A stretch of 38,917 bases of DNA from positions 1 to 38,917 of the forward strand of contig CALBSC010000053.1 in assembly GCA_937927685.1 (NCBI GenBank). The letters run 5' to 3'. The translations under genes were made by a program, and so were the position numbers. Below are positions 1 to 7,993 of the stretch, one piece after another (within the stretch, counting starts at the first letter, position 1; every line of letters begins with the position of its first letter). Source of the stretch: an uncultured Burkholderiales bacterium. Lineage in GTDB: Bacteria > Pseudomonadota > Gammaproteobacteria > Burkholderiales > Burkholderiaceae_C. The notes under the pieces were generated by a model, which saw nothing but the letters and a program-made list of their open reading frames with translations, ran no database searches and was not told the DNA's origin.

Positions 1-2641
1 TGAAGCTCTCGAACTGCGCCGCCAGCACCAGGAAGATGAAGAACAGCGCCAGCACAAACACGATGGCCAGTGAACCGGACGACTTGGTGAATTCACGCGA
101 GGTGCCGTTCAGGTCGGTGTAAAAGCCCGGTTTGAGCACCTTGCTGGAGACCTGCTTCATGAAATCCAACGCTTCGCCCAGCGAATAATCCGGGGCAATG
201 TTGGCCGTGATGGACGCACTGCGACGCTGGCTGAAGTGGTTCAATTCGCGCGGCACCACCACCTCGCGAATCTTGACCAGCGCCGACAAAGGAATCATGG
301 CGTCGTTGCGGCCACGCACAAAGATCTTCTCGATGTCGTCCGGGGTGTCGCGATCGCTGGGTTTGGTCTGAACCAGCACGTCAAACTGTTCACCCTCACG
401 CTTGTAGCGGGTCACCTGGCGTCCGCCCATCATGGTTTCGACGGCACGTGCAATGGCGTCCACGGGTACGCCCATGTCAGCGGCGCGCTCGCGGTCGACT
501 TCCAGGCTGATCTCGGGCTTGTTCAGGCGCAGGTCGGTGTCCACGCTCACGATACCGGGGTTCTTGGCGATTTCTTCCTGCAGGGTCCGCACCACACCAG
601 CGAGGCTCTGGTAGCTTTCGTTGGTCAGAATCACGAAGTTGAGCGGACGCTCGCGAAAGCCCTGCCCCAGCGAAGGGGGGGTGATCGGAAAAGCGGTCAC
701 CCCAGGCAAGGTCGACACCATGGGCGTGATCTCGCGCGCAATCTCCAGCGTGGTGCGCTTGCGCTCTTCCCAGGGGAGTGCACGATAAAACACATTGCCC
801 TGGGCCACGGTGGGGTTGCCCACCACGGTGAACAGGCGGTCAAACTCGGGGTAGCGGGAACCCATGCGCTCGATGGCCTCGGCGTAACGCGTGGTGTAGT
901 CCATGGTGGCACCATCCGGACCGTTGATGACGGTCAGGATCACGCCACGGTCTTCCAGCGGCGCGAGTTCGCTCTTGGCCGATTTGAACAGGGTCCAGGT
1001 GCCCACGGCGGCGGCCAGCATCACGGCCACCACCAACCAGCGGCGCGAGAACCTCAGACGGCCCATTTCGGCGACCGACAAGGTCCAGTGCAGGATGCGG
1101 CCGTACCCGTTGGTGATGCCTACCAGCACGCGCTCCATGCCACGGTCAAACCAACCGGGGTTGTCGACGTGTTTGAGCAACTTGGAACACATCATGGGTG
1201 AGAGGGTCAGGGCGACGAAGCCCGAGACAATCACCGACCCGGCCAGCGCCAGTGCGAATTCAGCAAACAGCCGGCCCGTGCGGCCCGGTGTGAAGGCCAG
1301 CGGAGCAAACACCGCGGCCAGGGTGAGCGTCATGGCCACCACGGCAAAACCGATTTCCTTGGCCCCCCGGATGGCGGCCTGAAACGGGGGAATCCCGTCC
1401 TCGATGTGGCGGTAGATGTTTTCGAGCACGACGATGGCGTCATCCACCACCAGACCAATTGCCAGCACGAGTGCCAGCATGGTGAGCGAGTTGATGGTGA
1501 AGCCAAAGAGCGCCATCAGCGCAAAGGTACCGATCAGCGACACCGGAATCGTGACCAGCGGAATGATGGACGCCCGCAGTGTGCGCAGGAACAGGAAAAT
1601 CACCAGCGCCACCAGGATCACCGCTTCAAAGATGGTCTGGTACACCGCCTTGATGGAGCGGTCAATGAACACCGAGTTGTCGTTGGCCACTTCGATCTGC
1701 ACACCCGGGGGCAAGCTTTCCTTGATGCGGGGAATCATGGCGCGGACAGCGGCGCTCAGGTCGAGCGGGTTGGCCGTGGCGTTGCGGATCACGCCCAGCG
1801 TGATGGCCTCCTGGCCGTTCAAACGCGTGGCGGTGCGCTCGGACAAAGGCCCCTGCTCCACCCGTGCCACATCGCCGATGCGCACCGGCATGCCATTGAC
1901 CTGCTTGATCACGATCTGCTTGAACTCGGCCGGTTTTTGCAGGTCGGTGGAAGCCGTCACGTTGAATTCGCGCAACTGGCTTTCAATGCGACCGGCCGGC
2001 ACTTCCAGGTTGGAGCGGCGCAAGGCGTCCTCGACGTCCTGGGTGGTGAGCTTGAAGGCGGCCAGGCGATCCGGATCGAGCCAGATGCGCATGGAGTACT
2101 TGCGTTCGCCATAAATACGGACATCCGACGCCCCCGGCGCGGTTTGCATCATCGGCTTGGCGATGCGGTTGGCCAGGTCGGAAATTTCCAGCACGCTCAG
2201 CGAATCCGAACTGAAGGAGAGCCAGATCACCGGAAATGCATCGGCCTCCACCTTGGCAATCACCGGCTCGTCAATGCCTTGGGGCAGGCGCTGGCGCACC
2301 CGGGACACTTTGTCCCGCACATCGGCGGCGGCGGAGTCCGGGTCGCGGCTGAGCACAAAGTTGACCGTGATCTGGCTTTGCTCCTGGCGACTGATGGAGG
2401 TGATGACGTCCACCCCTTCGATGCCCGAGAGCGAATCCTCCAGCACCTTCGTGACCTGGGACTCGATGACCGTGCTGGAAGCGCCGAGGTACTTGGTTTC
2501 CACCGTGACCACGGGGTTGTCGATCTTGGGATACTCGCGCACGTTCAGGCGCATGAAGGAGACCCAGCCGACCAGCAGGATCAGCAGGGACAGCACCGTG
2601 GCAAAGACAGGGCGCCGGATCGATATTTCAGGCAGTTGCAT
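1..2641 (-). CDS. RND-family efflux transporter, inner-membrane subunit (partial, C-terminus outside window)
   Basis: Proton-driven inner-membrane pump of a tripartite efflux system (AcrB/MexF-like HAE1 type). Reading begins at an ATG at 2641 and runs open to the left edge, giving 880 residues of an expected 1,030-1,060. A first membrane helix (about residues 11-30) is followed by a large periplasmic domain, then helices from about 333 onward. The helix-4 motif contains the paired aspartates D400-D401 that form the proton relay in this family. The last visible residues form another hydrophobic helix. The gene lies 21 bp downstream of the adaptor gene, so the two are clearly co-transcribed. 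The outer-membrane partner is not in the window and may lie further left. Substrate cannot be told from sequence. Confidence 0.95.
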   Translation of the reverse strand, partial: MQLPEISIRRPVFATVLSLLILLVGWVSFMRLNVREYPKIDNPVVTVETKYLGASSTVIESQVTKVLEDSLSGIEGVDVITSISRQEQSQITVNFVLSRDPDSAAADVRDKVSRVRQRLPQGIDEPVIAKVEADAFPVIWLSFSSDSLSVLEISDLANRIAKPMMQTAPGASDVRIYGERKYSMRIWLDPDRLAAFKLTTQDVEDALRRSNLEVPAGRIESQLREFNVTASTDLQKPAEFKQIVIKQVNGMPVRIGDVARVEQGPLSERTATRLNGQEAITLGVIRNATANPLDLSAAVRAMIPRIKESLPPGVQIEVANDNSVFIDRSIKAVYQTIFEAVILVALVIFLFLRTLRASIIPLVTIPVSLIGTFALMALFGFTINSLTMLALVLAIGLVVDDAIVVLENIYRHIEDGIPPFQAAIRGAKEIGFAVVAMTLTLAAVFAPLAFTPGRTGRLFAEFALALAGSVIVSGFVALTLSPMMCSKLLKHVDNPGWFDRGMERVLVGITNGYGRILHWTLSVAEMGRLRFSRRWLVVAVMLAAAVGTWTLFKSAKSELAPLEDRGVILTVINGPDGATMDYTTRYAEAIERMGSRYPEFDRLFTVVGNPTVAQGNVFYRALPWEERKRTTLEIAREITPMVSTLPGVTAFPITPPSLGQGFRERPLNFVILTNESYQSLAGVVRTLQEEIAKNPGIVSVDTDLRLNKPEISLEVDRERAADMGVPVDAIARAVETMMGGRQVTRYKREGEQFDVLVQTKPSDRDTPDDIEKIFVRGRNDAMIPLSALVKIREVVVPRELNHFSQRRSASITANIAPDYSLGEALDFMKQVSSKVLKPGFYTDLNGTSREFTKSSGSLAIVFVLALFFIFLVLAAQFESF

Positions 2642-2662
2642 GGAAACTCCGTACGAACGGGA

Positions 2663-4150
2663 TCAGCGCGCGGGTGCCGGCGCGGGGGCAGCCGGTGCAT
2701 TGGAAGCGGCGCCCGGCGCAGCACCGGCCCCAGCGGGGGCCGTGCCTGCGGGTGCCGCGGGGGCTGCGTTGCTGCCTGATCCAGCAGGCGCACCACCTCC
2801 GGCGCCTCCACGGCTCATTTCCACGGTGCGCAGGGGTGTGCCGTCCTTTTGCAGACGTTGTTGACCGGCAATCACCACGATGTCGCCCTCGGCCAATCCG
2901 TCGAGGATCTCGACACGCCCCGGACGGCGGATACCCAGCTTGACTTCCACCCGCTGGGAGACTTGCTGAACATCAGCCGGCAACGGGGCCGTGGCCGACA
3001 CCTGGGACGGACTCACGGCGCGGATCACGAACTGGCGACCGCCCTGGGGAACGATGGCCTCCTCGGGAATCGACAAGGCGTCTGGACGCACGTCGAAGAC
3101 GGCGGTCACCCGGGCAAACATGCCAGGGCGCAGGGGGCCACTGCCTGGGCCCTTGGCTGGCGACTGGACGGCACGGGGTTCCGGGCATCCGGCAAAGGTG
3201 GCGCCCGGTTTGGTCTCACCCTGCGCCGCGGGGGCAGCGGCCACCGAAGCAGCAGCGGGGTTGCGTTTGGCAGGGACAGCGGCGGCAGCGGGGCCGTTGC
3301 CGGGGTTGGAAACACCGCCCGGACGAACCAGTTCACCGGCCTGGTTCGGCAGCACGGCACGTACCCCGATAGAGCGGCCGTTGGCGTCAATCAGCGGGTC
3401 AATGGCCTCCACTTGCGCCTTGAACAGGCGGTTGGGCAAGGCGTCGAGTTGCATCTCGACCATTTGACGCGGCACGACCTTGCCCTGGTAGCGTTCGGGA
3501 AGGCGGAAGTCGACGTACAGGGTGCTGATGTCCTCGAGGTTGATCAGGTCGGTGCCGTCACGCACGTAGTCTCCGATGTTGACGGTTCGGATACCCACGA
3601 GGCCCGAGAACGGTGCCAGCAGGCGCATCCTGTCCAGTCGCGCACACGACAGCGCCAGTTGCGCCTGCGCCACTTGCAGGCTGGCTGCGCTCTCGTCGAG
3701 CACGCGCTGGGCAACGAAATTCTGTGCCACCAGTTCCTGGTTGCGTTTGTGGTTGGCCTGGGCAATCGACACCTGGGCCAGTGACTGCTGCACTTCAGCG
3801 CGCTGCAAGGTGTCATCAAGTTGCACCAGCATCTGACCCGCCTGCACTGGCGAGCCGTCATTGAAACCCAGCGACATGATGCGTCCGGCCACTTCGGGGC
3901 GAAGCATCACGTTCTGCCGCGATCGCAGGGTTCCCACCGCCTGCGCATCGTCACGCAGGGTCAGTTTCTGCACCCGGGCCACCTCGACGCCCACGGCGCG
4001 CGGTGCACCGGGAGCACCGCCAGTGCCTGGCGCGCCGCCGGTGGCCACCGGTGACGAGGCGGGTTGCTTGTTTTGATACCACCAGGCTGCTGTGGAAGCG
4101 GCTCCGATACCCAGAACAGCCACGATGGAATAGACGATCTTGTTAGCCAT
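2663..4150 (-). CDS. RND efflux periplasmic adaptor (membrane fusion protein)
   Basis: Adaptor of the AcrA/MexE type linking the inner-membrane pump to an outer-membrane channel. The chosen ATG at 4150 gives 495 residues with an N-terminal hydrophobic segment (about 5-24). A lipoyl-like half (about 75-115), a helical hairpin (about 115-175) and a second lipoyl half with the LLAPFSGLVG motif (about 177-186) follow. The protein is about 100 residues longer than usual. An Ala/Pro-rich insertion of roughly 65 residues (about 276-341) sits in the beta-barrel domain just before the conserved RPGMFARV segment, and an Ala/Pro/Gly-rich tail ends the protein. The frame stays open well upstream, but that part overlaps rnhA and is not adaptor-like. 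A palindrome 42 bp upstream may be its operator. Confidence 0.93.
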   Translation of the reverse strand: MANKIVYSIVAVLGIGAASTAAWWYQNKQPASSPVATGGAPGTGGAPGAPRAVGVEVARVQKLTLRDDAQAVGTLRSRQNVMLRPEVAGRIMSLGFNDGSPVQAGQMLVQLDDTLQRAEVQQSLAQVSIAQANHKRNQELVAQNFVAQRVLDESAASLQVAQAQLALSCARLDRMRLLAPFSGLVGIRTVNIGDYVRDGTDLINLEDISTLYVDFRLPERYQGKVVPRQMVEMQLDALPNRLFKAQVEAIDPLIDANGRSIGVRAVLPNQAGELVRPGGVSNPGNGPAAAAVPAKRNPAAASVAAAPAAQGETKPGATFAGCPEPRAVQSPAKGPGSGPLRPGMFARVTAVFDVRPDALSIPEEAIVPQGGRQFVIRAVSPSQVSATAPLPADVQQVSQRVEVKLGIRRPGRVEILDGLAEGDIVVIAGQQRLQKDGTPLRTVEMSRGGAGGGAPAGSGSNAAPAAPAGTAPAGAGAAPGAASNAPAAPAPAPAR

Positions 4151-4191
4151 AAATGAGGAAACTGCCCGTGATTCAATGACGCAACTGAGCA

Positions 4192-4206
4192 ATGTAACAG
4201 TTACAT
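4192..4206. promoter_or_regulatory. Palindromic operator candidate upstream of the RND efflux operon
   Basis: A perfect 15-bp palindrome, ATGTAAC-A-GTTACAT, lies in the 106-bp gap between the rnhA stop and the adaptor start. Short symmetric sites at this position are typical of TetR-type repressor operators of RND pumps. No regulator gene is visible in the window, so the binding protein is unknown. Confidence 0.45.
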
Positions 4207-4256
4207 CGCTGTTTTCGATGGGTGTCGCCCCGGATGCGGGTCCTGAACAGCGGGAT

Positions 4257-4715
4257 TTACAAAGCCGACATGTTCTCGGCCGCCCCCCGGTTGGCCAGCG
4301 CATCGGCCCGCTCGTTGCCCGGGTCGCCCGCATGGCCCTTGACCCAGTGCCAACGGATTTGATGGGTCTGGCCGTGCACCAGCGCGTCCAGCGTCTGCCA
4401 CAACTCGACGTTCTTGACCGGCTGCTTGCTGGACGTCCGCCACCCTTGCACTTTCCATTTGTGGATCCACTCGGTGATGCCCTGGCGGACATACTGGCTG
4501 TCCAGATACAGATCGATGCGGCACGGGCGCTTGAGCGCGCGCAGGGCTTCGATGACGGCCATGAGCTCCATGCGGTTGTTGGTGGTCTGGGGTTCTCCCC
4601 CCCACAGTTCCTTTTCGGTCGTACCGGCCTGCAACAAAGCGCCCCAGCCGCCCGGTCCCGGGTTGCCCTTGCAGGCGCCATCGGTGTAAATCACCACTGT
4701 GTCGAGTTCACTCAT
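4257..4715 (-). CDS. rnhA: Ribonuclease HI
   Basis: Cleaves the RNA strand of RNA-DNA hybrids in the cytoplasm (R-loops, Okazaki primers). The 152-residue protein matches the family length (155 in E. coli). All catalytic residues are visible: D12 in the TDGACKGNPGPGG motif, E50 in NNRMEL, D72 in LDSQYV, H128 in VKGHAG and D138. The basic handle region (about 77-98) is present. The ATG at 4715 overlaps the stop of the upstream methyltransferase gene by four bases (ATGA), so translation is probably coupled. The frame extends upstream of this ATG but only into the neighbour's coding region. Confidence 0.97.
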   Translation of the reverse strand: MSELDTVVIYTDGACKGNPGPGGWGALLQAGTTEKELWGGEPQTTNNRMELMAVIEALRALKRPCRIDLYLDSQYVRQGITEWIHKWKVQGWRTSSKQPVKNVELWQTLDALVHGQTHQIRWHWVKGHAGDPGNERADALANRGAAENMSAL

Positions 4716-5482
4716 TCGTCCGATGCTACACGCCCCGAGCCCACGCTGGTCACAGCCGCCACGCGCGAGGAACGAGCGGTTCGCCACCCTGGTTGAATGA
4801 GACGCATGCCATGCACCCGCTTGGTGGCCACCAACAGATACACCGCACCGAAAATGGGCCACCAGCGATCGCCGGCCGGTTCCATCCAGGCAAATCGCTC
4901 CAGCCAGCGACTCGACTGCACCGCCGGCCGATAGCAACCAAAACGCCCCCCCTGGATCTGCATGTCCAGCAGATTCATCCAGTCGCGCAATCGCCAATAA
5001 CCGATGAATTCACCCGCCTGGGGCAAAAACCAGCTGTTCAGGCCCAACCGCTGTCCCCAGTGCGCGCGACGTTGTCGAAAGCCCCACAGGCTGGTGGGAT
5101 TGAAGCCACACACCACCAGCTTGCCCTCGGGAACCAGCACCCGGTGCACCTCGCGCAAGGTGGCATGCGGGTCCTGGCTCAACTCCAGGGTATGCGGGAG
5201 CACCACCAGGTCCAGCGACTGCTCGGGGAACGGCAGCGCCGTCGGGTCCAGCACCAGATCGGTTCGGCCCGGCACCACCTCTTCGGAGCCGACCCAGCGG
5301 TGCGGCATGCGGTTGGCTCGCAACCCTTCCAGCAGCGGCATGCCCATTTGCAGGGCATGAAACCCGAACAAGTCGGCCACCACCCGATCCAGTTGTGCCT
5401 GCTCCCAGGCCAGCACATATTGACCAGGAGGGGTATTCAGCCAGGCATCCAGGCTTTCGATTTCTATAATCCGTGGATCCAT
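4712..5482 (-). CDS. YafS-like class I SAM-dependent methyltransferase-family protein
   Basis: A 256-residue protein of the methyltransferase type 11 fold. The segment LDPTALPFPEQSLDLVVLPH and the later VLVPEGKLVVCGFNP match motifs II-III and the post-III strand. Motif I, which normally carries a glycine-rich E/DxGxGxG loop, is poorly conserved (only DLFGFHALQMG around 48-58), so SAM binding may be unusual or lost. Its position between gloB and rnhA corresponds to yafS in E. coli, whose substrate I do not know. The ATG at 5482 is preferred; a TTG at 5515 would add 11 residues but lies inside gloB. The ATG shares CATG with the divergent gloB ATG, leaving no intergenic DNA. Confidence 0.85.
   Translation of the reverse strand: MDPRIIEIESLDAWLNTPPGQYVLAWEQAQLDRVVADLFGFHALQMGMPLLEGLRANRMPHRWVGSEEVVPGRTDLVLDPTALPFPEQSLDLVVLPHTLELSQDPHATLREVHRVLVPEGKLVVCGFNPTSLWGFRQRRAHWGQRLGLNSWFLPQAGEFIGYWRLRDWMNLLDMQIQGGRFGCYRPAVQSSRWLERFAWMEPAGDRWWPIFGAVYLLVATKRVHGMRLIQPGWRTARSSRVAAVTSVGSGRVASDE
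5465..5470 (+). promoter_or_regulatory. Candidate -10 element for gloB, inside the divergent methyltransferase gene
   Basis: A perfect TATAAT ends 10 bp before the gloB ATG. Transcription would start only 3-5 bases before the start codon. No good -35 hexamer lies at the usual distance. Confidence 0.4.
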
Positions 5483-6251
5483 GAAACTGATACCTGTCCC
5501 TGCCTTCTCTGACAACTACCTGTGGTTGTGGCAATCCGGCTCGGACGCCATCGTGGTCGATCCGGGTGACGCGGACCCGGTGCTGCAGGCCCTGTCCGAT
5601 CAGAAAGCCACGTTGCGGGCGATTCTAGTCACTCACCACCATGCCGACCATGTCGGCGGTGTGGCCAAACTGCAGGCCGCAACGGGCGCGCGCGTGCTGG
5701 CACCGGCCGCCGACGGGTTGAGTTTTGAGCATGAGCCCCTGCAGGGTGGCGACGCGGTTGAACTGCTGGGCGTGACTGTGCAGGTCCTGGATGTGCCCGG
5801 CCATACGGCGGGCCACATTGCCTACTGGATTCCCGCCTCCCCGCTGGGCCCGGTGCTGTTCTGCGGCGACACCCTGTTCTCGGGCGGTTGTGGCCGCATT
5901 TTCGAGGGCACGCCGGCCCAGATGCTGCAATCGCTCGACACCCTGGCGGCGTTGCCTGCCGACACCCTGGTCTGCTGCGCGCACGAATACACCCTCTCCA
6001 ACCTGGCGTTCGCCAAGGCGGTGGAACCCGCCAATGCGGCCTTGATGCAATACGACGCGGCCTGTCAGGCGATGCGTGAGGCAGGGCGCCCCACCCTTCC
6101 CTCCAGCATCGGGCTGGAGCGTCTGGTCAATCCTTTTTTGCGCTCGCGTGAGCACAGCGTCGTGGCAGCGGTGCAGCGCCATGATCCTGCCGCCCGTGAC
6201 GACGTCGCGATCTTTGCTGCCTTACGCGGCTGGAAGAACAATTTCAAATGA
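5481..6251 (+). CDS. gloB: Hydroxyacylglutathione hydrolase (glyoxalase II)
   Basis: Hydrolyses S-D-lactoylglutathione to D-lactate and glutathione, the second step of methylglyoxal detoxification. The 256-residue length is typical. The metallo-beta-lactamase dinuclear site motif THHHADHVGG is at 51-60 (H52, H54, D56, H57), with further ligands in DVPGHTAGH and FCGDTLFSGGCGR, and the glutathione-contact segment CAHEYTLSNLAFA. The N-terminus (MKLIPVPAFSDNYLW) fits the family, so the ATG at 5481 is secure even though no ribosome-binding site precedes it. The stop overlaps the mltD start by four bases (ATGA). The gloB-mltD pair also exists in E. coli. Confidence 0.97.
   Translation: MKLIPVPAFSDNYLWLWQSGSDAIVVDPGDADPVLQALSDQKATLRAILVTHHHADHVGGVAKLQAATGARVLAPAADGLSFEHEPLQGGDAVELLGVTVQVLDVPGHTAGHIAYWIPASPLGPVLFCGDTLFSGGCGRIFEGTPAQMLQSLDTLAALPADTLVCCAHEYTLSNLAFAKAVEPANAALMQYDAACQAMREAGRPTLPSSIGLERLVNPFLRSREHSVVAAVQRHDPAARDDVAIFAALRGWKNNFK
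5487..5515 (-). promoter_or_regulatory. Candidate promoter of the methyltransferase-rnhA operon, inside gloB
   Basis: On the minus strand TTGTCA (5515-5510) and TATCAG (5492-5487) are separated by exactly 17 bp. Initiation six or seven bases downstream would fall at the ATG itself, implying a leaderless or nearly leaderless transcript. The -10 match is only moderate. Confidence 0.35.
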
Positions 6252-7771
6252 AACACAGGACCTGGTGGGTCTGCCTGGCGCTGTGGCTGAGCGGTTGCGC
6301 CACCGTGGCACCCAACAACGCGATTGCCCCCGGAGGGACCGGTGCACCCCCGGAACCGGAACAAGCGGTCAAGGCCGTGCCGGCCGCCGGCCAACTGCTT
6401 CCCCTCTCGGCGGGTCAGCCCCATCAATCGGGGGTGACCCATCTGGCTCTGCCGCGCGACTTGTGGGAACGTATCCGACGTGGCTTTGCCATGCCGGACT
6501 TGCAAACCGATCTCGTCGACGACCGCGTGCAGTGGTATGCCGCTCGCCCCGACTACATCGGCCGCATGACTGAACGGTCAAGCAAATACCTTTATTACAT
6601 TGTTGAGGAACTCGAGCGGCGGCAAATGCCCACCGAACTCGCGCTGCTGCCGTTCATTGAAAGCGCCTTCAACCCGCAAGCCGTGTCCAGTGCCAAGGCC
6701 ACCGGCATGTGGCAATTCATGCCACGCACCGGCAAGGACTTCGACCTCAAGCAAAACGTGTTTCGCGACGACCGCCGCGATGTGCTGGCCTCCACGCGCG
6801 CCGCGCTGGACTACCTGCAAAAACTCTACGGCATGTTTGGCGACTGGCACCTGGCCCTGGCCGCCTACAACTGGGGGGAAGGCAATGTGGGCAAGGCGAT
6901 TGCGCGCAACCAGCGCAACGGGCTGGGCGGCGCCTACACCGACTTGTCCATGCCGATGGAAACCCGCTTCTACGTGCCCAAACTGCAAGCCATCAAGAAC
7001 CTGGTGGCACGTCCGGGCCAGTACAACCTGACCCTGCCGAACATCCCCAACCACCCGTATTTCCAGAGCGTGCCTTTGCCACGGGACATGGACGTTGCAG
7101 TGGCCGCCAAGCTGGCCGCCATCTCCCTGGATGATTTCAAGTCACTGAACCCGTCGGCCAACCGCCCTGTGTTGCTGGCGGCAGGCACACCGCAAATTCT
7201 CCTGCCCTGGGACAACGCCGAGACTTTCCAGCAGAACTATGAGGCCTTCACCGGTGGCCAGTTGGCCTCCTGGACCGCCTGGGTCGCGCCCAGCACGCTC
7301 AAGGTGGCCGATGCGGCTCGACGTGCCGGCATTCCGGAGGACGAGTTGCGCCGCGTCAACAACATTCCTCCGCGCATGCTGATTAAGGCAGGCTCTGCCC
7401 TGCTGGTACCCCGCAGCGCCCGCATGGACGAGGATGTGGCATCCGAGCTGGCGGACAATGGTCGGCTCGATCTGGCCCCGGAGGTGGTGCAACGGCGCAT
7501 CGTGGTCAAAGCCGGCAAGAAGGACACCCTGGCCAGCCTGGCCCGACAGTACAAAGTGAGCGAAGCCCAGATCGTGGAGTGGAATGATCTTCGGCCGCAG
7601 GCCAAACTGCAGGCAGGTCAGGCCGTGGCGCTGATGGTCAGCAGCGGCCCTCCCTCTGCGAAAAAAGGTGGCAAGACGCGCGTGGCCAAGGCGGACAAAA
7701 AACGTCCGTCACAGGACGGGGCCCCTGCCCATGCAACGGGTGCAGCGGCCACCCGCATGGCGAAACGCTGA
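6248..7771 (+). CDS. mltD: Membrane-bound lytic murein transglycosylase D (lipoprotein)
   Basis: Cleaves the MurNAc-GlcNAc bond of peptidoglycan to form 1,6-anhydro ends. The N-terminus is a lipoprotein signal with lipobox LSGC (C17), so the mature protein should be anchored in the outer membrane facing the periplasm. The transglycosylase domain (about 100-235) has the catalytic glutamate E138 in the LPFIESAFNPQ segment, followed by GMWQFMP and the AYNWGEGNV motif. A degenerate LysM-like segment (about 335-390) and a clearer LysM (about 415-460) follow, then a Lys-rich tail. It is translationally coupled to gloB by an ATGA overlap. The length of 507 residues is slightly longer than E. coli MltD (452). 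Confidence 0.95.
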   Translation: MKHRTWWVCLALWLSGCATVAPNNAIAPGGTGAPPEPEQAVKAVPAAGQLLPLSAGQPHQSGVTHLALPRDLWERIRRGFAMPDLQTDLVDDRVQWYAARPDYIGRMTERSSKYLYYIVEELERRQMPTELALLPFIESAFNPQAVSSAKATGMWQFMPRTGKDFDLKQNVFRDDRRDVLASTRAALDYLQKLYGMFGDWHLALAAYNWGEGNVGKAIARNQRNGLGGAYTDLSMPMETRFYVPKLQAIKNLVARPGQYNLTLPNIPNHPYFQSVPLPRDMDVAVAAKLAAISLDDFKSLNPSANRPVLLAAGTPQILLPWDNAETFQQNYEAFTGGQLASWTAWVAPSTLKVADAARRAGIPEDELRRVNNIPPRMLIKAGSALLVPRSARMDEDVASELADNGRLDLAPEVVQRRIVVKAGKKDTLASLARQYKVSEAQIVEWNDLRPQAKLQAGQAVALMVSSGPPSAKKGGKTRVAKADKKRPSQDGAPAHATGAAATRMAKR

Positions 7772-7802
7772 GGCGCTCCTGTCGCACGGACAGAGGGGGT
7801 GA

Positions 7803-7915
7803 ACTGCGTGAGGTGCACTGCGTGAGGTGCACTGCTTGAGGTGGGCTACTGAGATGCGCGACCGAGATGCAAGACTGAGATGCGCTACTACGATGCGCGG
7901 ACTGGGGTGGGCTCA
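7803..7915. repeat. Degenerate 13-16 bp tandem repeat between mltD and recR
   Basis: Two perfect 14-bp units (ACTGCGTGAGGTGC, 7803-7816 and 7817-7830) are followed by about six diverging copies of 13-16 bp built around ACTGnGATGCGC or ACTGnGGTGGGC. The block lies in the 222-bp gap between the converging ends of mltD and recR. No gene or convincing terminator is seen in the rest of that gap. Confidence 0.7.
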
Positions 7916-7993
7916 TGGGCCGCATTGACGGGGATGCGCATGCCTGTATGCACCCAAAGGTCACGCCGGTTCAGCGCCGTGCGGCCCAAAGGC

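Noticed and set aside
236..2779. Long open frames (321 and 457 codons) on the plus strand across the RND transporter
   Set aside because: They are antisense to a protein with complete family motifs and have His/Gln/Arg-rich compositions typical of antisense frames in high-GC genes.
7638..7964. Open frame on the minus strand through the tandem repeat between mltD and recR
   Set aside because: It has no ribosome-binding site or recognisable protein and overlaps the mltD coding end; its length is explained by base composition and the repeat.
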